Shown: positions 1 to 5,116 of the stretch, piece by piece
Numbering within the stretch: the stretch's first letter is position 1
Layout of the letters: each line of letters opens with the position of its first letter
Origin: JAVBMP01 sp031552315
GTDB taxonomy: Bacteria; Desulfobacterota; Desulfovibrionia; Desulfovibrionales; Desulfovibrionaceae
Assembly (NCBI GenBank): GCA_031552315.1
Contig: JAVBMP010000116.1
Span: 1 to 6,658, forward strand
DNA length: 6,658 nucleotides
Reading direction: 5' to 3'
Notes under the pieces: model-generated
What the model saw: only the letters and a program-made list of their open reading frames with translations
Database searches by the model: none
What the model was told of the DNA's origin: nothing
Translations under genes and position numbers: made by a program

Positions 1-144
1 CTGGAACCCATGCTGGCCGCCCTGTTCGCCTACATGCTGTTTGGGGAAATGTTCACCGCCTCCGGCTGGGCAGGCTCCATTCTTATCCTCGGCGCGGTCT
101 TCATTGTTGTTTTTGAAGGCAGCCGCAGAAAAAAGCAACTATGA
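1..144 (+). CDS. EamA/DMT-family transporter, C-terminal fragment
   Basis: The reading frame is open from the left edge to the TGA at 142-144, giving the last 47 residues of a protein whose start lies outside the window. The fragment begins LEPMLAALFAYMLFGE, the usual pattern of the penultimate helix in EamA (drug/metabolite transporter) proteins: an E-P pair, small residues, then a G-E turn. A short loop (MFTASGW) follows, then a last hydrophobic helix (GSILILGAVFIVVF) and a basic cytoplasmic tail (EGSRRKKQL). The family exports or imports small metabolites across the inner membrane; the substrate cannot be read from this fragment. The last codons and the stop overlap the first bases of the downstream family B repeat, so the repeat probably supplied the present stop codon. 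The EamA call rests on motif recognition over a short segment. Confidence 0.8.
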   Translation: MEPMLAALFAYMLFGEMFTASGWAGSILILGAVFIVVFEGSRRKKQL

Positions 145-428
145 CATTTTCGCTTTGAGATTGTCGCTTAACGGCGGGCAAAGCCCGCCTCAGATTGATG
201 ACAAACCCCGCAAGGCCGGGGTTTGTAAAGGCACGCCCGCTCCGGCGCTTTACGGCGGCAATGAATGCCGCCTACGCCTGCACGGCGGGCTGTTGACAAA
301 GAGGACTTTGTCAACAGCCTCCGGCGGGCAAAGCCCGCCTACGACAATCTCGCGGGCGTTGCTGCGCTTCGCTTCACAACGCCAGAGCATTTTATCTGGA
401 TAGATAATTTCAATGACGAAACGCTCTA
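141..428 (+). repeat. Dispersed hairpin repeat, family B, copy 1 (carries an insertion)
   Basis: This segment matches, in inverted orientation, the block at 3482-3620. The shared parts are the left end (ATGACATTTTCGCTTTGAGA), the double-stem hairpin GAGATTGTCG / GGCGGGC-AAA-GCCCGCC / CGACAATCTC, a second hairpin (GGCGTTG...CAACGCC), a small TTATCT-GGAT-AGATAA hairpin, and a right end closing in GCTCTA. Copy 1 is about 150 bp longer because an extra block sits between two copies of the 17-bp core GGCGGGCAAAGCCCGCC (173-189 and 323-339). It fills nearly all of the spacer between the transporter and cobT. The frames through it are low-complexity and I do not regard them as genes. Confidence 0.85.
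190..322 (+). repeat. Nested hairpin cluster inserted in family B copy 1
   Basis: This block is absent from the other family B copy. It contains three strong inverted repeats: ACAAACCCCG / CGGGGTTTGT (201-210 with 217-226); a double stem GGCG + GGCGGCA / TGCCGCC + CGCC (244-247, 254-260, 266-272, 275-278); and a perfect 14-bp stem GGCTGTTGACAAAG / CTTTGTCAACAGCC (288-301 with 306-319, loop AGGA). The middle one has the same plan as the A and B hairpins, with CTTTAC and TA linkers. The block is flanked by the duplicated 17-bp core, so recombination or insertion at that core is the simplest origin. Confidence 0.7.
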
Positions 429-443
429 ACATCGTGAGTTATA

Positions 444-1571
444 ATGTCTGAATTTTTTCTGGAGCATCTTTTGTCCGGCGGCCCGGCAGAAGAACAATCC
501 CTGCTGGAATCATTTGAAGCGCTTTGCGCGCAAATTCGCCCCACTGAAAACCCCGCCCTGCGCGCCAAAGGTGAAGCCCACCTTGACAACCTTACCAAAC
601 CCCTGAAAAGCCTGGGCAGGCTGGAAGAAGCCGCCCTGCAACTTTTTTTGATCAATGAAGGCCGCCAGCCGCTGGATGTAAGGCCCGCCCGGCTCTTCAC
701 CCTGGCCGCAGACCACGGCGTGGTGGCGGAAGGCGTGGCCGCGCACCCGCAGGAAGTTACCCGGCAAATGGTGCTGAATTTTTTGGCGGGCGGCGCGGGC
801 ATAAACGCGCTGTGCCGCAACAGCGGGCTGGATTTTCAAGTGGTGGATTGCGGCGTGAAGGGTGAAGATTTCGCCCCCCACCCCAAGCTGGTACGCGCCA
901 AAATAGCCCCCGGCACGGCCAGCCTGGCCTCCGGCCCGGCCATGACCCGGCTGGAATGCCTTAAAGCCCTGCACCTTGGCCTTGGCCTTGCGCAAAACGC
1001 CGCAAAGGACGGGGCGCGTTGCCTGGCCGCCGGGGAAATGGGTATTGGCAACACCACCCCTTCCACCGCGCTGTATTGCGCCTTTTTGGGGCTGGATCCC
1101 TTTGAGGCCACCGGGGCCGGTGCTGGCATAAGTGCGGAACAAATCCTCCACAAGGCCGGGGTTTTCCAGCGCGGGCTGGAAGTCAACGCTGCCGCGCTGC
1201 ACACAGGCCACCCCCTGAATGTGCTCGCGGCCCTTGGCGGTTTGGAAATAGCCGCCATAAGCGGCCTTATGCTGGGCGCGGCCGCCCGGCGCATACCCTT
1301 TGTTGTGGACGGCTTTATCGCGGGCGCGGCCTTTACCGCCGCCTGGAAGCTGTGCCCGGCCGTGGCCGATTACTGCTTCTTTGGGCACCAGTCCGCAGAA
1401 CAAGGCCACGCGGAAATCTTGCGCCGCCTGAACAAACAGCCCCTGCTCAACCTCGGCCTGCGCCTGGGGGAAGGCACCGGCGCTGCCCTGGCACTGCCAA
1501 TATTGTCCGGCGCTTGCGCCATCTTCAACGAAATGGCAAGCTTTGAACAGGCCGGCGTGGTGGTGAATTGA
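444..1571 (+). CDS. cobT: Nicotinate-nucleotide--dimethylbenzimidazole phosphoribosyltransferase (CobT)
   Basis: The predicted cytoplasmic enzyme moves the ribose phosphate of nicotinate mononucleotide onto the lower-ligand base, giving the alpha-riboside phosphate used in nucleotide-loop assembly of cobamides. Family landmarks in order: TKPLKSLGRLEEAAL (residues 51-65), ADHGVVAEGV (89-98) followed by QEVTRQMVLNFLAGGAGIN, GEMGIGNTTP (197-206), VVDGFIAGAA (287-296), GHQSAEQGH (314-322) and RLGEGTGAALA (340-350). Glu343 in the last motif lines up with the catalytic Glu317 of Salmonella CobT. The length is 375 aa, slightly above the usual 350-360, because about 25 residues precede the conserved start of the family. 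ATG 444 is the only Met before residue 109, and a weak GTGAG lies just upstream. The usual PGSLG reads LKSLG here. The base used need not be dimethylbenzimidazole, since some Desulfovibrio make purine-based cobamides. No cobalamin riboswitch is visible upstream, only family B repeat. Confidence 0.96.
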   Translation: MSEFFLEHLLSGGPAEEQSLLESFEALCAQIRPTENPALRAKGEAHLDNLTKPLKSLGRLEEAALQLFLINEGRQPLDVRPARLFTLAADHGVVAEGVAAHPQEVTRQMVLNFLAGGAGINALCRNSGLDFQVVDCGVKGEDFAPHPKLVRAKIAPGTASLASGPAMTRLECLKALHLGLGLAQNAAKDGARCLAAGEMGIGNTTPSTALYCAFLGLDPFEATGAGAGISAEQILHKAGVFQRGLEVNAAALHTGHPLNVLAALGGLEIAAISGLMLGAAARRIPFVVDGFIAGAAFTAAWKLCPAVADYCFFGHQSAEQGHAEILRRLNKQPLLNLGLRLGEGTGAALALPILSGACAIFNEMASFEQAGVVVN

Positions 1572-1583
1572 GGTGAATTGAAT

Positions 1584-1630
1584 CTGGGGGGAAACCCCAA
1601 GGGCTTGAAGCCCTTGAGGTTTCCCCCCAG
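1584..1630 (+). terminator. Long hairpin after cobT, possible terminator without a U-tract
   Basis: A 13-bp perfect outer stem (CTGGGGGGAAACC, 1584-1596, with GGTTTCCCCCCAG, 1618-1630) continues through a single C-A mismatch into a 7-bp inner stem (CAAGGGC 1598-1604 with GCCCTTG 1610-1616, loop TTGAA). It begins 13 nt after the cobT stop, where a terminator would be expected, but it is followed by GCCCCCC rather than a T run. It may be a 3'-end stabiliser, a rho-assisted stop or part of the hairpin cluster that follows. Confidence 0.5.
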
Positions 1631-1740
1631 GCCCCCCTTCCTGATCCCCTTTGGGGTTTCATTGAACCCCGTTACAGGGTTTCCAAAGGGGGTTACCCCC
1701 TTTGGCGGGGGTGCGGGGGGCAGCGCCCCCTGCCCGCCGG
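1631..1740 (+). repeat. G/C-rich hairpin cluster between cobT and icd
   Basis: Several further inverted repeats lie close together. CCCC-TTT-GGGG is at 1646-1656. GGGGTT / AACCCC (1653-1658, 1665-1670) overlaps it and so competes with it. A perfect 10-bp stem CCAAAGGGGG-TTA-CCCCCTTTGG spans 1683-1705. A 9-bp stem around GGGGGC-AGC-GCCCCC spans 1713-1733 with one G-U pair. The final bases GCCCGCCGGAGGC look like the end of a GC-rich intergenic repeat familiar from Desulfovibrio genomes; that is from memory and unverified. No coding frame here resembles a gene. Confidence 0.6.
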
Positions 1741-1765
1741 AGGCATTAAAATATTATATAATTCA

Positions 1766-1772
1766 AGCAGGA
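1766..1772 (+). promoter_or_regulatory. Ribosome binding site of icd
   Basis: AGCAGGA sits 7 nt before ATG 1780 and supports that start. The stretch between it and the GC-rich cluster is A/T-only over about 17 bases and includes TATAAT at 1757-1762, but no matching -35 lies 17 nt upstream. I therefore do not call a promoter. Confidence 0.55.
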
Positions 1773-1779
1773 TATTATT

Positions 1780-2934
1780 ATGAAAAAAAAGGTTTATTTT
1801 ATTCCGGGTGATGGTATTGGGCCGGAGTTGTGGGATTTGGCCCGGCCTTTTATTGAGGCTGCTGTTGCCAGGGCTTATGGCAATGCCCGTTCATTGGAAT
1901 GGGAAGAGTTGCTTGCGGGCGGCAAGGCCTTGCGCGAATGCGGCGAGCTTTTGCCGGAAGCCACTTTGAAGGCCTTGCAAGGCGCGGAACTTGCCATAAA
2001 AGGCCCGTTGGAAACCCCGGTGGGCAAGGGTTTTCGCAGTTTGAACGTCACCTTGCGCCAAACGCTTGACCTTTACGCCTGCATCCGTCCCATTCGGCAT
2101 TTCAGCGGCATAGAATCCCCGCTTAAGCACCCGGAAAAGGTGAATATGACGGTGTTTCGGGAAAATACCGAAGATGTTTACGCGGGCATTGAATACAAGG
2201 CCGGCAGCCCGGAAGCCAAGCGCCTGATAGCCTTTTTGCGGGAAGAAATGGGCGCGCAGCTTGATGACACCGCCGGAATAGGCATAAAACCCATGACGGA
2301 AAAGGGCAGCAAGCGCCTGATACGCCGCGCTGTGAACTATGCCCTTGACCAAAAGCTGCCCAGCGTCACCCTTATGCACAAGGGCAACATTATGAAGTTT
2401 ACGGAAGGCGCCTTCCGCGAATGGGGCTATGAACTGTTGGCCGGGGAATTTGCCGGGCGCTGCATAAGCGAGGCGGACGCCAAAAACGGCAACCCGCAAG
2501 GCCGGGTGGTAATAAAAGACCGCATAGCGGATGCGCTTTTTCAGGACGTGCTGCTTTACCCGCAAGATTTCAGCGTAATAGCCTGCCCCAACCTGAACGG
2601 CGACTATATTTCAGACGCGCTGGCCGCGCAGGTGGGCGGCCTGGGCATGGCCCCCGGCGTGAACATGTCGGACAGCCTGGCCTTTTTTGAAGCCACGCAC
2701 GGCACCGCCCCGCAAATAGCCGGGCAGGACAAGGCCAACCCGTGCAGCCTGATCCTTTCCGCCGCGCTAATGCTGGAACATGTGGGCTGGGGCGAAGCCG
2801 CCGCGCTGGTTTATAGTGCCGTGAACAAGGCCCTGTCCGGCAAGCGCGTAACGCAGGATCTGGCAAGCCAGATGCAGGGCGCAAGCGCCATAGGCAGCAA
2901 GGCCTTTACAGAAATTTTGCACGGCGGGCTGTAA
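1780..2934 (+). CDS. icd: Isocitrate dehydrogenase, bacterial Icd type, predicted NAD+-preferring
   Basis: Oxidative decarboxylation of isocitrate to 2-oxoglutarate in the cytoplasm; in sulfate reducers this mainly feeds glutamate synthesis. The protein is collinear with E. coli Icd, with a shortened N-terminus and middle (384 aa against 416). Isocitrate and metal ligands are all present: RSLNVTLRQ (86-94; Ser87, Asn89, Arg93), Arg103, FRENTEDVY (126-134; Arg127, Tyr134), Lys201 in HKGNIMKF, Asp247, and NGDYISDALAAQVGG with Asp275 and Asp279. At the coenzyme-specificity sites, E. coli Lys344, Tyr345, Val351, Tyr391 and Arg395 correspond here to Gln312, Ile313, Ala319, Gln359 and Ser363. Three of these (Ile, Ala, Ser) match the known NAD+-type replacements, so NAD+ preference is inferred. 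The start follows AGCAGGA with 7-nt spacing. Codons 2-4 form an A8 run, a possible slippage site. The thioesterase gene follows 3 nt after the stop. Confidence 0.96.
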   Translation: MKKKVYFIPGDGIGPELWDLARPFIEAAVARAYGNARSLEWEELLAGGKALRECGELLPEATLKALQGAELAIKGPLETPVGKGFRSLNVTLRQTLDLYACIRPIRHFSGIESPLKHPEKVNMTVFRENTEDVYAGIEYKAGSPEAKRLIAFLREEMGAQLDDTAGIGIKPMTEKGSKRLIRRAVNYALDQKLPSVTLMHKGNIMKFTEGAFREWGYELLAGEFAGRCISEADAKNGNPQGRVVIKDRIADALFQDVLLYPQDFSVIACPNLNGDYISDALAAQVGGLGMAPGVNMSDSLAFFEATHGTAPQIAGQDKANPCSLILSAALMLEHVGWGEAAALVYSAVNKALSGKRVTQDLASQMQGASAIGSKAFTEILHGGL

Positions 2935-2937
2935 GTT

Positions 2938-3351
2938 ATGGTTATGGAAGACCCAACCTGGCTTGAACACAGAGTTTCCTACGGTGAAACAGACGCCATG
3001 AGCGTAATGTACTACGCCAATTACCTGCACCTGTTTGAACGGGGCCGCAATGCCCTGTTCCGTCGTTTTGGCATTTCCTATAATGAAATGGAAAAAGACG
3101 GCTACTTTTTGCCGGTAAGCGAGGCCTCTTGCCGTTACCGCAGCCCGGCGCGTTATGATGACCTGCTGCATCTGGCAACGGTTATAAGCGAATGGGGCCG
3201 CGCTTCCGCCGTGTGTTCCTATGAATTGTATAATGAGGACAAAAGCCGCCTGCTGGCCACCGGCTTTACCCGCCATGCCCTGGTGGGGACGGACGGCAAG
3301 CCCCGCGCCGTGCCCGGCTGGCTTAAGGAAAAGTTTGGCGTAGGCGCGTAG
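2938..3351 (+). CDS. Acyl-CoA thioesterase, 4-hydroxybenzoyl-CoA thioesterase (YbgC-like) hotdog family
   Basis: A 137-residue single hotdog-fold protein, the usual length for this family, which hydrolyses acyl-CoA thioesters in the cytoplasm, normally as a tetramer. The signature is VSYGETDAMSVMYYANYL (residues 13-30) followed by FERGR. Asp19 takes the place of the active-site aspartate of the 4-hydroxybenzoyl-CoA thioesterase group, and MYYANY covers the start of the long central helix. The second half (SPARYDDLL, then the strands to TGFTRHALVGTDGKPRAVP) is the standard sheet and exit. ATG 2938 is taken as the start; ATG 2944 in the same frame (residue 3) is equally possible, and neither has a strong ribosome binding site. 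It starts 3 nt after icd, so translational coupling is likely. No tol-pal genes accompany it, so a YbgC role in the Tol-Pal system is not supported, and the natural acyl substrate is unknown. Confidence 0.9.
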   Translation: MVMEDPTWLEHRVSYGETDAMSVMYYANYLHLFERGRNALFRRFGISYNEMEKDGYFLPVSEASCRYRSPARYDDLLHLATVISEWGRASAVCSYELYNEDKSRLLATGFTRHALVGTDGKPRAVPGWLKEKFGVGA

Positions 3352-3356
3352 GCTGC

Positions 3357-3485
3357 CTAGAGTGGTTTACGCTTGAAATAGTCGCTTAACGGCGAGCAAA
3401 GCTCGCCTACGACTATTTCGCGGCAAGGATTTGAAGACAAATCCTTGCTGAGCAATTCACTCATTTCAATCGTAAATTGCTCTAG
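3357..3485 (+). repeat. Dispersed hairpin repeat, family A, copy 1
   Basis: This is a 128-bp unit repeated at 4988-5115 with only two differences (3412/5043 and 3450/5081). The layout has a left terminal arm (3357-3379, starting CTAGAGTGGTTTACG). Next is a double-stem hairpin: GAAATAGTCG, linker CTTAAC, GGCGAGC-AAA-GCTCGCC, linker TA, CGACTATTTC (3375-3419). A second perfect 11-bp hairpin follows, GCAAGGATTTG-AAGA-CAAATCCTTGC (3423-3448), and then a right arm (3463-3485) complementary to the left arm. No coding frame fits. It starts 5 nt after the thioesterase stop and shares its last bases, TCTAGA, with the adjoining family B copy. Confidence 0.9.
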
Positions 3486-3620
3486 AGCATTTTGTCATTG
3501 AAATTATCTATCCAGATAAAAAGCTCTGGCGTTGCAAAGCGAAGCGCAACAACGCCCGCTAGATTGTCGTAGGCGGGCTTTGCCCGCCGTCAAGCGACAA
3601 TCTCAAAGCGAAAATGTCAT
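3482..3620 (-). repeat. Dispersed hairpin repeat, family B, copy 2 (inverted relative to copy 1)
   Basis: Read on the minus strand this is the compact form of the element at 141-428: ATGACATTTTCGCTTT, then GAGATTGTCG, linker CTTGAC, GGCGGGC-AAA-GCCCGCC, linker TA and CGACAATCT. A GGCGTTG / CAACGCC hairpin (3528-3534 with 3550-3556), TTATCT / AGATAA and a terminus ending CTCTAG follow. It lacks the 150-bp expansion of copy 1. It ends 38 nt before the mltA start, so any mltA promoter lies inside it, in the 38-nt gap, or further upstream. Confidence 0.85.
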
Positions 3621-3658
3621 AAGAAGCAGCGCTGGCGCAAGCGGCTGAAAATAAGGTT

Positions 3659-4918
3659 ATGGCTACAAGAATGACAATTCTGACAATTCGGCAAATTTCC
3701 CGGCTTTTGCCCTTGCGGCGGGCCATGTTCAGGCCCTTGCGCAATAATCTTGTGCTGTGCGGGCTTTGCCTGCTGGCGCTTTTCTTGCCCTGCGCCTGTT
3801 TCAGCGCCGGGGCCGCTTCCAAGGGTACGGCTGCCCGCCCGGTAAACCCGGCGGTGCCCAACGCCGCCTTGCCCTACACCCCGCAGGAAGAAGCCGGGGT
3901 CTTTTTGCTGGGCGCGGAAGAGGTAATGCCGCTTGTCACGCGCCTGCTTCCGGCCAATCAGGGTTTGAAGTCCTGGCGGGATATGGATTTCGCGCTGGCG
4001 CAAAGCCTTGATTTCGCGTCTTCCCGTTCCGCCTCTGCCGTGGCCCTGAAGCGCGGCGACCTTAATGTCACCTGGGGTGACCTTTGCCGCTCGCTTGAAC
4101 TTATGCGCGAGCTTTTGCCCCGGCTGGACGCCAACCCGGCCTTGCTGGCCCAGCATTTCCGTTGGTACCGCCTTGGCCCGGACATTGATTTTACCGGCTA
4201 TTATGAACCCACCCTGCGGGCCAGCCGCACCCGCACGGAACGCTTCAATTACCCGCTTTACCGTGTGCCGCGTGACTTGCGCCGGGGCAAGGCCTACCAC
4301 AGCCGCAACGCCATAGACCGCAAAAACGCCCTGGCCGGGCGCGGGCTGGAAATTGCCTGGGTGGAAAGCGAGGTGGACGCCTATTTCTTGCATGTGCAAG
4401 GTTCCGGCCGTCTGCTTTTCCCGGATGGCAAGGTTACCCATGTGCTGTATGCGGGCAAAAACAACCGGGGCTATGTTTCCATAGGCCGCCTGATGCGTGA
4501 AGACGGCCTTTTGCCGGAAGATGGCGTGAATATGGAAGCGATAAAGTGCTGGCTGGCGGAAAACCCGGAAAAATGCGCCCCCATGCTGGACCGCAACCCC
4601 AGTTACGTCTTTTTTAAAGAAGCGCAAAGCGGCCCGATTGGCGGCATGGGCAAGGTGCTTACCCCGTGGGTAAGCGTGGCCGTGCACCCAAAGCGCTTGC
4701 CCTACGGCAGCCTGTTTTTTGCATCTGTGCCCCTGCCGGATGAAAACCCAAAAAATGACCGCTATTTCAATGGGCTGGTGTTGGCGCAAGACGCGGGCGG
4801 GGCCATAAAGGGCAACCGCATGGATTTGTTTTGCGGGGCCGGGGAAAAAGCCGCCCACGTTGCCGGGCACCTGGACGCAAAAGGCGCGGTGTATTTGCTG
4901 CTGCCGGTGAAAAAATAG
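3659..4918 (+). CDS. mltA: Membrane-bound lytic murein transglycosylase A (MltA)
   Basis: It cleaves the beta-1,4 bond between MurNAc and GlcNAc in peptidoglycan, leaving a 1,6-anhydroMurNAc end, and acts in the periplasm. Family motifs in order: FTGYYEP (residues 178-184), YFLHVQGSGRL (242-252), NPSYVFF (313-319), and the C-terminal 3D domain with LPYGSLFF (347-354), AQDAGGAIKG (376-385) and RMDLFCGAG (387-395). Asp378 and Asp389 are the conserved 3D-domain aspartates, one of which should be catalytic. A hydrophobic segment at 31-48 is the export signal. No lipobox fits: cysteines 34, 37, 45 and 47 are preceded by L, L, P and A, with poor -3 residues, unlike lipoprotein MltA of E. coli. TAAGG lies only 2 nt before ATG 3659. 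Starts at 3671 or 3725 (residue 23, giving a standard short signal-peptide n-region) are possible. A terminator follows 6 nt after the stop. Confidence 0.93.
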   Translation: MATRMTILTIRQISRLLPLRRAMFRPLRNNLVLCGLCLLALFLPCACFSAGAASKGTAARPVNPAVPNAALPYTPQEEAGVFLLGAEEVMPLVTRLLPANQGLKSWRDMDFALAQSLDFASSRSASAVALKRGDLNVTWGDLCRSLELMRELLPRLDANPALLAQHFRWYRLGPDIDFTGYYEPTLRASRTRTERFNYPLYRVPRDLRRGKAYHSRNAIDRKNALAGRGLEIAWVESEVDAYFLHVQGSGRLLFPDGKVTHVLYAGKNNRGYVSIGRLMREDGLLPEDGVNMEAIKCWLAENPEKCAPMLDRNPSYVFFKEAQSGPIGGMGKVLTPWVSVAVHPKRLPYGSLFFASVPLPDENPKNDRYFNGLVLAQDAGGAIKGNRMDLFCGAGEKAAHVAGHLDAKGAVYLLLPVKK

Positions 4919-4924
4919 AACATT

Positions 4925-4972
4925 GAGGCCGTTGCACAATGAGGCCATTGTGCAATGGCCTCACATTTTTTT
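4925..4972 (+). terminator. Rho-independent terminator of mltA, built from inverted MITE-end sequence
   Basis: A 16-bp stem (4925-4940 GAGGCCGTTGCACAAT, 4947-4962 ATTGTGCAATGGCCTC, loop GAGGCC) has one G-U pair and is followed by ACA and seven T residues (4966-4972). It starts 6 nt after the mltA stop, a textbook intrinsic terminator. Both arms are the 16-mer GAGRCCRTTGCACAAT that also forms the two ends of the MITE-like element at 6185-6340. The minus strand beyond the stem reads into TATTTTTT, so weak activity for the convergent DUF169 transcript is possible. Confidence 0.88.
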
Positions 4973-4987
4973 AACCTGTTGCCGCGT

Positions 4988-5115
4988 CTAGAGTGGTTTA
5001 CGCTTGAAATAGTCGCTTAACGGCGAGCAAAGCTCGCCTACGGCTATTTCGCGGCAAGGATTTGAAGACAAATCCTTGCTAAGCAATTCACTCATTTCAA
5101 TCGTAAATTGCTCTA
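4988..5115 (+). repeat. Dispersed hairpin repeat, family A, copy 2
   Basis: This is a direct repeat of 3357-3484 at a constant offset of 1631 bp, with 126 of 128 positions identical. One of the two differences (A to G at 5043) changes a T-A pair of the hairpin stem into a T-G pair, so RNA pairing is kept. It lies in the spacer between the convergent mltA and DUF169 genes. The right end reads CTCTATG instead of CTCTAG and is not followed by a recognisable family B copy. Confidence 0.9.
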
Positions 5116-5116
5116 T

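Noticed and set aside
293..298. TTGACA as a -35 box upstream of cobT
   Set aside because: It lies inside the perfect 14-bp hairpin arm, and no -10-like hexamer follows at 16-18 nt.
41..403. Long plus-strand frame across the spacer between the transporter and cobT
   Set aside because: It runs out of frame through the transporter end and then through family B repeat. A similar peptide appears on the minus strand at 3559-3861 purely because the repeat is present there inverted.
145..428. CRISPR array suggested by repeated GGCGGGCAAAGCCCGCC units
   Set aside because: Only two cores occur here, spacing is not that of repeat-spacer units, the intervening block is itself hairpins, and there are no cas genes.
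440..445. TATAAT as a -10 box for cobT
   Set aside because: It overlaps the start codon at 444 and has no -35 at a proper distance, so it cannot serve this start with an ordinary leader.
510..1409. Long minus-strand frame opposite cobT
   Set aside because: It is a shadow of a GC-rich coding region. The protein has no recognisable motif, while the plus strand encodes complete CobT.
3617..4948. 443-codon minus-strand frame opposite mltA
   Set aside because: It is antisense to a fully motif-supported MltA, starts inside the terminator palindrome, and its composition is Gln/His/Gly-rich with no domain pattern.
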